A DNA stretch of 34,996 nt. Source: Pedobacter glucosidilyticus. GTDB lineage: Bacteria > Bacteroidota > Bacteroidia > Sphingobacteriales > Sphingobacteriaceae. The stretch covers positions 1 through 34,996 of the forward strand of contig NZ_DLHN01000015.1 of the NCBI RefSeq assembly GCF_002483235.1, written 5' to 3'. Below the pieces are notes generated by a model. It was not told where the DNA came from, searched no databases, and saw only the letters and a list, made by a program, of their open reading frames with translations. Below are positions 15,807 through 23,511 of the stretch, piece by piece. Position 1 is the stretch's first letter, and the number at the start of each line of letters is the position of its first letter. The translations under genes and the position numbers were made by a program.

Positions 15807-16472
15807 TTAAAATTTTGTTTTCCAAGTGGTAATAGTCTTATCTATAGCATTTTGAATCGAGGTTTTTAAATTTATATATTCAGGCTCCTCTTTCCAATTC
15901 CCTTTAATAGGAGCAACAGAACTGATACGGTCTGATAATAATAATGAATTATCTTGTAAATCAATGATACTGGTTGAGATATTCATATAGCCCTGTCTAT
16001 CTATTTCAATCATGCTATAATAACTTACGAGTATACCGTATTTTACTTCTGCGTATAATATTTCATCAACATTATATTTTGATTTTAAAGCTCTAATATC
16101 TTTTTTGTAATATTTTTTATCAGTATCAGGTGTATCAAATTTGCTGAAATTTTCATCTTTTAAATTGGCATCAATGAGTATGAAATCTTTATTTCTTGAT
16201 TTTAAAATATCAGAAATCTCATTCTTAAGCAATTTGGATGGATTAACCTGTGGCTCTATAGTTTGAAGTGGCTTGGTATACTTATCACCTGGTGTTAAAG
16301 CCATATCTAAAAGACCTTGTGCGCCTGCTTTTGCTAACCCAATGCTATCTACATGTATGATAACACCTACTTTCTTAGATTCATAAAACTGTTTGTTTAA
16401 AGGTAGTTTAACAGCACAACTTCCTAGGCATAAAATGCAGATGATACTAATTGCAATCTTGAAAATTTTCAT
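15807..16472 (-). CDS. Lipoprotein of unknown function, 221 aa
   Basis: The signal ends in the lipobox CLGSC with the lipidated Cys at residue 19 (MKIFKIAISIICILCLGSC). The mature part has KKVGVIIHVDSIGLAKAGAQGLLDMAL, shown here as the segment KVGVIIHVDSIGLAKAG, then LLKNEISDILKSR and YNVDEILYAEVKYGILVSYYS, with an alternating strand and helix look. The layout recalls small outer-membrane lipoproteins of the GNA1162/CsgG-like fold, but this is only an impression. It is alone on the minus strand; a near-consensus TTAATTTG (16520-16527) is the best promoter candidate. Unrelated by strand unit to the downstream glycan locus. Confidence 0.75.
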   Translation of the reverse strand: MKIFKIAISIICILCLGSCAVKLPLNKQFYESKKVGVIIHVDSIGLAKAGAQGLLDMALTPGDKYTKPLQTIEPQVNPSKLLKNEISDILKSRNKDFILIDANLKDENFSKFDTPDTDKKYYKKDIRALKSKYNVDEILYAEVKYGILVSYYSMIEIDRQGYMNISTSIIDLQDNSLLLSDRISSVAPIKGNWKEEPEYINLKTSIQNAIDKTITTWKTKF

Positions 16473-16610
16473 TTTGATAGATTATTTCTGTTTTAAATTG
16501 TTTATTCTTTTAAGCAATACAAATTAAACAATTTACTTAATTCTTCTCCATAACTTCTTGTACTTACTTGCCAAATCATGATAACTATTATTGCTAAAGT
16601 GCTTATTTCC

Positions 16611-16666
16611 GGATTACAAATCCCTTTTTATCTGAAGTTCGAGATGAGCAAGCTAACATCTCGAAC
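16611..16666. repeat. Two-hairpin palindromic element
   Basis: A small hairpin GGATT-ACA-AATCC (16611-16623) is followed by a perfect 10-bp inverted repeat GTTCGAGATG / CATCTCGAAC (16637-16646 with 16657-16666, loop AGCAAGCTAA). No T-run follows on either strand, so it is not a standard terminator. It lies in the 258-nt gap after the last sulfatase gene. The form resembles REP-like palindromes seen in Bacteroidota genomes; nothing else was seen in this gap. Confidence 0.5.
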
Positions 16667-16730
16667 AGCTTAGTATGATCTGGTAAAAAAGGTATTTGGC
16701 TGTCTTATTTAATAATATTAATTATCAAAT

Positions 16731-18455
16731 TTATTTACTCGCAATAGTTATAACATCGCTTTCTTTGTATCCATACCTTACTGCTTTTACTTCTATATCT
16801 TTTTTCATGGATTTAAAAGGCTTATTATACAGCTTCCAATATTTATCTCCATCGTATTTATAGGCTATGGAAGCTCCTTCTGTTTTACATTTTAAATTGA
16901 TAAAACCATCTTTTTGCTCGTATTCTGGTAAAGATGTTAAAGGTTGCTTGCCACCAGGCCACATTTTTTCGGCTTGTATAATTTCTGGAGTATCTAGCCA
17001 ATCTCCATATTTCTTCTGCCACTTGTACAATGCTGTACGCATGGTGTCTAATACAGCTTGGTATGCTGGTTGTAAGGCTAAGTTTTGAAGCTCAAATGGA
17101 TCTTTTATCACATCATATAATTCTTCTGCTGGCTTAGATGCTTCCATCCATGCAGACTGAACACTATTAAGGCTTTTGCGGTGGTATAAACTATCAATTC
17201 TTTTCATGATAGGGGCTTGATACATAAAATCTAAATACTGATTATAAGCGGTATCGGGCCAATAATTTTTTATGTATTTAAATTGTTTAGTTCTAACGGC
17301 TCTTTGTAAATCGTATTTGGCATCCATCCTATCTCTACCAGCAAAAACATAAGTTCTGGCTTGTGCTGATTTTTGTTTGCCCAAAAACGCTTGTCCTTGT
17401 ATATGATTAGGTATTGGTATATCAGCGATAGAAAGTACGGTTGGCGCTAGGTCTACAAAACTGATAAGTTCTTCATTTATACCGCTTAATTGACCTTTTA
17501 TCTTGTTTTTCCACTTTTCTGGAGTATAAATAATTAAGGGTACATGTATACCTCCATCATTCATCCATCTTTTACTTCTTGGTAAGCCGTCACCATTATC
17601 GCCCATAAAAAATATGATGGTATTGTCTAATAATCCATCGGCTTTAAGCCTATTGATTAATTTACCAACCTGAGTATCCATCCTATTTATATTGGTGAGG
17701 TGTCTGGCATAATCTTGTCTTACAATAGTATCATCCGGATAGTAAGGAGGTAATTTAACTTTTGCCGGATTAATGATATACTTTTCTTCTAAAACGGGTC
17801 TTGATTTTACGTCTTCTTCCAAGCGCTTTAAATCAACATTAAATTCTTTAAAAAATCTAAGCTTGGTACTATCTGGCCAGGTATTAATCTCATGCGTGGT
17901 TTGGTAGGTGAAACATGAAAAGAAAGGCTGAGTTTTATCTTCTCTATCCCACCAACCGGCCGTTAAAGTATGGCTATCCCAAACGGTAAATGGGGTTCCA
18001 AACTGATAATCTGTTTTAAAGCTATTGGTACAGAAATAATTATTTATCCTAAGATACTCTGTAAAAGCTTTTACGTAAGCCGGAGGCACTGCATTATAAA
18101 AAGGCACTCCAGCATAAGGTGTAAGGCTTTTGGCTTGCCTCATGTGCTGTGTGCCTATACTTGTACTATACATGCCGGTAACTATGGCTGCCCTACTAGG
18201 CGCACAAACTCCAGAAACAGTAAAAGCATTTTGGTATTGAACGCCATTTTTTGCCAACCAATCTATATTTGGGGTATGTACTATTTCTTCTCCATAGCTG
18301 CCTAAATGGTTATTAATATCTTCTGCCATAATCCAAATAATGTTTGGTTTTTCTTCTTGGGCGTAAGTACTAACTGGGGCTCCAAAACATAGCATAAAAG
18401 CTATTAATTTACTTACTTTTTTGGCTGGGGAATTTATAAATGTATTAAAAATCAT
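16731..18455 (-). CDS. Family S1 sulfatase with C-terminal chitobiase-like domain
   Basis: Formylglycine-dependent sulfatase, 574 residues, exported by a signal peptide ending near VSTYAQ (residue 33). The catalytic motif is SGVCAPSRAAIVTG with Cys84, the residue converted to formylglycine; metal ligands are expected at AED (45-46, Glu-Asp instead of the usual Asp-Asp) and GDNGDG (Asp286, Asn287). The last 58 residues (KTEGASIAYKYDGDKYWKLY onward) resemble the CHB_HEX_C beta domain that follows some glycan enzymes. The N-sulfoglucosamine sulfohydrolase-like branch is a candidate, but the subfamily and the sulfated sugar cannot be set by eye. It is the last gene of the minus-strand locus, 8 nt after the glycosidase. 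Confidence 0.88.
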   Translation of the reverse strand: MIFNTFINSPAKKVSKLIAFMLCFGAPVSTYAQEEKPNIIWIMAEDINNHLGSYGEEIVHTPNIDWLAKNGVQYQNAFTVSGVCAPSRAAIVTGMYSTSIGTQHMRQAKSLTPYAGVPFYNAVPPAYVKAFTEYLRINNYFCTNSFKTDYQFGTPFTVWDSHTLTAGWWDREDKTQPFFSCFTYQTTHEINTWPDSTKLRFFKEFNVDLKRLEEDVKSRPVLEEKYIINPAKVKLPPYYPDDTIVRQDYARHLTNINRMDTQVGKLINRLKADGLLDNTIIFFMGDNGDGLPRSKRWMNDGGIHVPLIIYTPEKWKNKIKGQLSGINEELISFVDLAPTVLSIADIPIPNHIQGQAFLGKQKSAQARTYVFAGRDRMDAKYDLQRAVRTKQFKYIKNYWPDTAYNQYLDFMYQAPIMKRIDSLYHRKSLNSVQSAWMEASKPAEELYDVIKDPFELQNLALQPAYQAVLDTMRTALYKWQKKYGDWLDTPEIIQAEKMWPGGKQPLTSLPEYEQKDGFINLKCKTEGASIAYKYDGDKYWKLYNKPFKSMKKDIEVKAVRYGYKESDVITIASK

Positions 18456-18463
18456 AAGCTCTA

Positions 18464-19972
18464 TTATTTTAAAAAAGTAGTGATACTGTAAGGTTCTAAA
18501 AACAATTCTTTAGCAGTAATTCCTGTCATTATTTTTAAACCTTCTATATCCATTACATAATGTTGTAATACTGCGCTTTGCATGCTGTAATGATGTTTAT
18601 GTAGAAAATCAGGTATAGTAATTTTCTTTCTCTGGGATGAAAAATTGATGATGATAGCTCTTGATGAGGATGAATTATTGATGACCCAACCTTGTAGAGC
18701 TTGTAGCGAGTGATGTTGATTGCTTGCTAATAGTGTATTATTTTTAAAAATGATTTCAGTGGCTTCTCCTCCAATTTCTGTTAATTGTGCAAATGTTTTC
18801 ATGGCCAATCCGCCTGCGCTTAAAGACCATGGCTTGCTAATTATCTTCTCATTTTGTAGATGACTAAAACCTCTATCATTATTGTAAAGAGCGCCAAATA
18901 TGGGCCCAATGATATTATGAAAATGTGTAATTTCTATTTGTGGATTTTTCAAAAACGCCAAATAAAAAGTACTGATAAATAAGGTATTTGCCCAAGTTCC
19001 TCTAATGGCGCTATTGTCTGCTCTAACATTAAACTCTGTAGCCCATATTTTTTTATCCAGAGGGACACGCATTTCTTTATGTCTGTTGGCTACTTCTAAT
19101 GCTTTTAGCATCATTTTTTGAAAATTGCTATCTATATTAAGTAATGCTAATTCTTGTTGTTGCCTTAATTTAAGATTGTTACTTAGGTTGCCTCCGGTGG
19201 TTAGTCCTTCTTGTCCGGCTTGATTATTTGCCCTTTCTTGCGCCCCATCTAAACCAAAAGGAGTGTAAACATGAAAAATTACAGCATCAGCATTGGTTGC
19301 ATATTTGAGCACACGTTCTGTCCAGTTTTTATGCCTTTCGCTTCTGACAGCCTCCCAACTTACTACGGCACATTTTACTTCCGGAAATTCTTCTTTGATA
19401 GCTTTAATCCATTCGTAACAGGTTTTGCCATAGTCTTCTGGTGTTGGAAATCTAGACATCTCTAGTTTAAGATTAAAATAAAGCTCATTACCCATTTCCA
19501 CATATCTTACCGGTAAACCTAAAGCTTTTGCCCTACGTAAGCCTCTTAAAGCGTGTTCTAAATCTTTTGATAACATATTAAGCACATACACAGGTTCTGC
19601 TTTGCTGGCATCTATGGCTTTTTTAAAATTCTCTAGTGGATAACTGATTTTGAAGTTTTTCCACCCTTCTGATACTACCCAATTGATTAATAAACTATCG
19701 GGTACGGTAGGGTCTATCCATCCTCTATCCCAATCCCAAGTATTGGCGATGGTTCCCGCAGGATACCTGATGGTTCTTGCTCCAGATTTTACAAAACCAT
19801 TTAGTAAATTGTTATTATCCCAAGGCATATTATTGGTGCCAACATTACCATTTAAGCCTACATAATTAGACTTGACGTTATGAGATACACCTTTACTTAA
19901 CTTGATTTCCTGTGCATAAGCTGTTATCGCTAAAAAGCTAAGAATCAAAAATTGAATACCTGTTTTTTTCAT
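18464..19972 (-). CDS. Clan GH-A-like glycoside hydrolase, family unassigned
   Basis: A 502-residue exported protein (signal MKKTGIQFLILSFLAITAYA). The (beta/alpha)8 signature of retaining clan A enzymes is visible: YVEMGNELYF gives the Asn-Glu pair with Glu163 as acid/base, HVY at 234-236 is as in strand six of the clan, and IWATEFNVRA gives Glu313 as nucleophile. The C-terminal 110 residues look like a beta-sandwich (QGWVINNSSSSRAIIINFS). The spacing recalls GH51, GH39 or GH79 but no family is certain. It lies between two sulfatase genes with gaps of 8 and 3 nt, so it probably acts on the same sulfated glycan in the periplasm. Confidence 0.7.
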   Translation of the reverse strand: MKKTGIQFLILSFLAITAYAQEIKLSKGVSHNVKSNYVGLNGNVGTNNMPWDNNNLLNGFVKSGARTIRYPAGTIANTWDWDRGWIDPTVPDSLLINWVVSEGWKNFKISYPLENFKKAIDASKAEPVYVLNMLSKDLEHALRGLRRAKALGLPVRYVEMGNELYFNLKLEMSRFPTPEDYGKTCYEWIKAIKEEFPEVKCAVVSWEAVRSERHKNWTERVLKYATNADAVIFHVYTPFGLDGAQERANNQAGQEGLTTGGNLSNNLKLRQQQELALLNIDSNFQKMMLKALEVANRHKEMRVPLDKKIWATEFNVRADNSAIRGTWANTLFISTFYLAFLKNPQIEITHFHNIIGPIFGALYNNDRGFSHLQNEKIISKPWSLSAGGLAMKTFAQLTEIGGEATEIIFKNNTLLASNQHHSLQALQGWVINNSSSSRAIIINFSSQRKKITIPDFLHKHHYSMQSAVLQHYVMDIEGLKIMTGITAKELFLEPYSITTFLK

Positions 19973-19975
19973 GAT

Positions 19976-21349
19976 TTACTTTTTTGTAGGCATAGTTGCT
20001 TTCACCTGAAAGCGCCATTGGTTTAAAAGATTTAACATTTTCTGAGTAATCAAGGGTTCTTGAGCTGAAATATCTTTGGTTTCGCTTTCGTCTGATTTTA
20101 AATTAAATAGTTGTACAGATGAGTCTTCTAAAGATTGAATAAGTTTAAAATCATTTAAACGTATGGCAGATGTAGGGCGACCACCTTGATTACTAAAATG
20201 TGGATAGTGAAAAAACTGAGGTTGAGAACGAATTAAATCTGGATTTTCGATGATCTCGGCAAAACTTGTACCATCAACAGTAAAGGTTGGCTTAGTACTG
20301 TTTGTCCAATCTAATAGCGTCGGTAAATAATCAACAGTGCTAACAAGAGTGTTGCTTACACATCCCTTTTTTTGTGATGGATGATAAATTAACAGAGGAA
20401 TTCTTATACCACCTTCATAAAGCGTACCTTTTCCATTTCTTAATGGTGCTGAAGTGGTAGGTTTCAAGTCTCCAGCCTCATCTGTAACAACACCTCCATT
20501 ATCTGAAAGAAAAATAACAATAGTATTTTTAAGCAAACCTTTTTGCTTTAACTTGCTCCATACTAAACCTATATTTTGGTCTAATTCTTCTACCATAGCC
20601 GCATATAGGGGATTAATATCTTTACCGTAAGGGTTGTATTTCTTTTGATATTTATCTTTTAAATGCTCTTGTGGCTGTAGTGGTAAATGAGGATTGTAAT
20701 GCGTAAGCATGAGAAAAAAAGGCGTTTTACCAACAGTATCTAAATAAGACACAGCATCTTTGGTAATCATTTGTGTTATTTGAGGAAGCCTGTAACGGTT
20801 GCCTGTACTATCTACACCTTTTATCCATACATAAGAGTTGTTTTCGGGGATTAAACCATAATCATAATGGGCTACCTTATCAAAACCATTTTTTCCGGGA
20901 TAACTTAACGCTGGCTGTGTATTTTCTCCTAAATGCCATTTTCCTATAAGTGCAGTTTGATAGCCTTCTTTTTTGAGATATTCTGGTAGGGTTTGCACCG
21001 CATAAGGTAAATAATTGATGTAATGTGCAGGAAGAACAGGTGAACGGTCATCTGTCTTTTTTCCATCAATAAAATTAGTTAAACCTAATCTTGCTGGATA
21101 TTGACCTGTTAAAATACTGGCTCTGGTTGGTGAACAAACTGGTGCAGCCGAATAGGCATTTTTAAAAAGGATAGATTTTGAGGCTAGACGATTAATATGA
21201 GGTGTTTCTATAAATTTATTGCCATAACATCCTAAATCATTCCTGCCTAAATCATCAGCTATAATTAAAACAATATTAGGTTTTGTTTGCGAGAAGGCTA
21301 TTTGGATAGAAACTGTAAGTATTAATAAAAACGCTTTTAAAACTTTCAT
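19976..21349 (-). CDS. Family S1 sulfatase (arylsulfatase A-like)
   Basis: From the ATG at 21349 this is a 457-residue sulfatase with signal MKVLKAFLLILTVSIQIAFS. The frame is open to 21433, but the extra 28 residues overlap the preceding gene and would bury the signal, so the inner start is chosen. Catalytic motif: VCSPTRASILTGQ with Cys72 for formylglycine; metal pair Asp32-Asp33 in IIADDLG; GKWHLG holds the Lys and His that bind sulfate; FLSDNGG carries the later Asp and Asn. No extra domain. Periplasmic or surface; subfamily not set. It starts 50 nt after the ADP-ribosylglycohydrolase-family gene and ends 3 nt before the glycosidase gene. Confidence 0.9.
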   Translation of the reverse strand: MKVLKAFLLILTVSIQIAFSQTKPNIVLIIADDLGRNDLGCYGNKFIETPHINRLASKSILFKNAYSAAPVCSPTRASILTGQYPARLGLTNFIDGKKTDDRSPVLPAHYINYLPYAVQTLPEYLKKEGYQTALIGKWHLGENTQPALSYPGKNGFDKVAHYDYGLIPENNSYVWIKGVDSTGNRYRLPQITQMITKDAVSYLDTVGKTPFFLMLTHYNPHLPLQPQEHLKDKYQKKYNPYGKDINPLYAAMVEELDQNIGLVWSKLKQKGLLKNTIVIFLSDNGGVVTDEAGDLKPTTSAPLRNGKGTLYEGGIRIPLLIYHPSQKKGCVSNTLVSTVDYLPTLLDWTNSTKPTFTVDGTSFAEIIENPDLIRSQPQFFHYPHFSNQGGRPTSAIRLNDFKLIQSLEDSSVQLFNLKSDESETKDISAQEPLITQKMLNLLNQWRFQVKATMPTKK

Positions 21350-21399
21350 TTCTTTTGTTTTATATGGAGATGAAGTTTGTTGACCTTCATCTCTCCTTA

Positions 21400-23301
21400 T
21401 TAATAGTTTAAGAATGGTACAATGGTACTCCACTGACTTTGATGGTGGTGTTCTCCTTTGAAATCTTTTAGCCCAAATTCTATTCTGGTTTCATCTGTTA
21501 AGGTATCTAACCTTATACAAATCTCATTTTCGCCCTCATTAAATTCTTGTAAAAAAACATGTGCAGCAGGCCAACATCTTTTAATTTCTAAGCTTTTATA
21601 AACCTCTTTTCCATTAACAAATACAGTTAAATAACTGGTACAGCCCATGCAAACCCAAAGTTTTGTTGCGGAAGAAAATGTGAGATTACTATATAAAAAC
21701 AAGGTTTTTTCTCCCTTGCCATAAAAAAATTTATCTACCGGAATATTAAAAGAACTGGTATGTATGGTATCTATGTGGAATGGCTGAGCTGCTCGGTCAG
21801 CAAGTAATGCTTTAATGCTGTTAACCTCAATAAAATCCTTTTGGATATTAACTTTATCATGGTTCATATAAATAGTAGATGGCATACTGCTCATGCCATG
21901 TTCAGGATAGTTTTCATCACACGGAATAAGTTTTTTATCATCCTCAATAAAAGGTCCTAAAAGAGCCCAAGAGCCATAGTAAGGCAAATTAACCGCTATT
22001 TCATGAAACTGCACATCGTCTTGTGCAATCAACAGCTTATAATAAAAAGCATTTTGATAAGATGTTGGAACTGGTAAATAGACTTCAAAATCGATGATAA
22101 AATCATCTGAATCTGTTTTTAATTTATCAATTTTATGGATGAGGTTACCTTGATCATCTTTAAGTGAAAAAGAAAGTTTTGAAGAGCTTTGTTTATCCGT
22201 AAAATAAATTCTGATGATTTGATGAGCCACAAAATAACTATCATCCCACAAAGGAAATGTTACTTTAACTTGATAGGGTGGATGAGGAATATTTAGGATG
22301 GATTGGTTATCTGATATAGCATCATAATCAAAATGCTGGCAAAATTTCATCCCCTCTTTACAGGTTGCTGCTGTTAGCTCAAATATGGTTGCGGGTTTAT
22401 AAATATCTATGATAGCTTCGCTTATTAATATTTCTTCGCCTACACGCTCTTTCCATAAGGTTGGGATATTTTCATACCCTTTGATGATGCCAATTAAGGC
22501 ACCTGCTGTAGCTACTATACAATCGCTATCATGCCCCATGTGTAGTGCTTGAGTAATACAATTAAAATCAGTATTAGAAGTTGCCAGGGTAAGTATGGTA
22601 AAAGCAATATTCATTGGGGCCGATGTAAAATCAGCATCACCATAGAAACTTTTAATTTTATACATCACTTTTTCTGCATCATGCTGGTTACACCAATCCA
22701 AAACTTTGATGACTAAGGCATACATAGAACCATTGTTGGGTATGTATGCCAAAGCTTTTCTTAATACCTGCATGATATCGGTCTCAAAAAACGCAATAGA
22801 AGCACAAACTGAAAAATATTGCTCTGCTTCTACGCTAAAACCGCTATGATCTAAACTACCATCTATACCTGCATAATAAGCTGCTTTTTCTGGCATCCCT
22901 GGACACAACATTCCCCATAACTCGCTTCTTATAGGGCAGCCCATACTGCTTTTCCAATAATAATTATTCAATCGGCCACTTTCTGGAGGTATAATACCGA
23001 TATTTAAATTTCTAGTTGCAATACCGTATTCATTCCAAGGGAAACCCACAAAATTTTTCCAGTGCTGTGCAAAATCTTTTTCATTGATATGAACAGATTT
23101 TTTCATCACCATATCCAGCCATAATACTTGGAGATCCAAATCATCATTAGCAAAATTAGTTTCAAATAATTTATCACTAATTTCAATATCATTAAAGTGT
23201 TTAAACCCTTCTATTGGAGCACCCAGAATTCCTCCGGCACATTTACCAACCCAGCCACCTAGTACTTTATCGTAATACTTATCGTATGTTAATTGTGTCA
23301 T
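21400..23301 (-). CDS. ADP-ribosylglycohydrolase-family protein with C-terminal beta domain
   Basis: A 633-residue protein with the ARH fold in its first 310 residues: KVLGGWVGKCAGGILGAPIEG at the start (read as KVLGGWVGKCAGGILG), metal ligands ANDDLDLQ (Asp53, Asp54, Asp56), LDHSGFSVEAE near 150, and GHDSDCIVATAGALIG with Asp258 and Asp260. No signal peptide is present, so it should be cytosolic. The second half is beta-rich and ends with a carbohydrate-binding-like sandwich (FLQEFNEGENEICIRLDT). ARH enzymes cleave ribosyl N- or O-glycosidic bonds using two Mg ions; here the genes for a permease and sulfatases make a small glycoside, rather than modified protein, the likelier substrate. That is inference. 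Confidence 0.82.
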   Translation of the reverse strand: MTQLTYDKYYDKVLGGWVGKCAGGILGAPIEGFKHFNDIEISDKLFETNFANDDLDLQVLWLDMVMKKSVHINEKDFAQHWKNFVGFPWNEYGIATRNLNIGIIPPESGRLNNYYWKSSMGCPIRSELWGMLCPGMPEKAAYYAGIDGSLDHSGFSVEAEQYFSVCASIAFFETDIMQVLRKALAYIPNNGSMYALVIKVLDWCNQHDAEKVMYKIKSFYGDADFTSAPMNIAFTILTLATSNTDFNCITQALHMGHDSDCIVATAGALIGIIKGYENIPTLWKERVGEEILISEAIIDIYKPATIFELTAATCKEGMKFCQHFDYDAISDNQSILNIPHPPYQVKVTFPLWDDSYFVAHQIIRIYFTDKQSSSKLSFSLKDDQGNLIHKIDKLKTDSDDFIIDFEVYLPVPTSYQNAFYYKLLIAQDDVQFHEIAVNLPYYGSWALLGPFIEDDKKLIPCDENYPEHGMSSMPSTIYMNHDKVNIQKDFIEVNSIKALLADRAAQPFHIDTIHTSSFNIPVDKFFYGKGEKTLFLYSNLTFSSATKLWVCMGCTSYLTVFVNGKEVYKSLEIKRCWPAAHVFLQEFNEGENEICIRLDTLTDETRIEFGLKDFKGEHHHQSQWSTIVPFLNY

Positions 23302-23309
23302 TTTATTTA

Positions 23310-23501
23310 TTATATCTTATCTTTTTTTGTCACCCAAAATGGTGCACTTAAAAACCACATAAAAGCGCCTACAATCATAAAAATTTCATACTGCTTAAAA
23401 GTTATAAGGCCATGAAATGATAAAAAAGCTGGTACTGCCGTAAATAATAACCCCAAATAGGATAGCGTTTTTAATATGATTTTTATCGGGTAATTTGCCA
23501 T
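23310..23501 (-). CDS. Small two-helix membrane protein, 63 aa
   Basis: MANYPIKIILKTLSYLGLL opens a first hydrophobic helix (about residues 8-29) and FMIVGAFMWFLSAPFW a second (about 40-57), with a basic tail KKDKI. The gene fits tightly between the permease (10 nt) and the ADP-ribosylglycohydrolase-family gene (8 nt) on the same strand, which strongly supports that it is real and co-expressed. It could be an accessory subunit of the permease. No known family recognised. Confidence 0.78.
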   Translation of the reverse strand: MANYPIKIILKTLSYLGLLFTAVPAFLSFHGLITFKQYEIFMIVGAFMWFLSAPFWVTKKDKI

Positions 23502-23511
23502 CTTGTAATGT

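Noticed and set aside
21350..21433. Extended start of the second sulfatase
   Set aside because: It would bury the signal peptide behind 28 polar residues and overlap the preceding gene.
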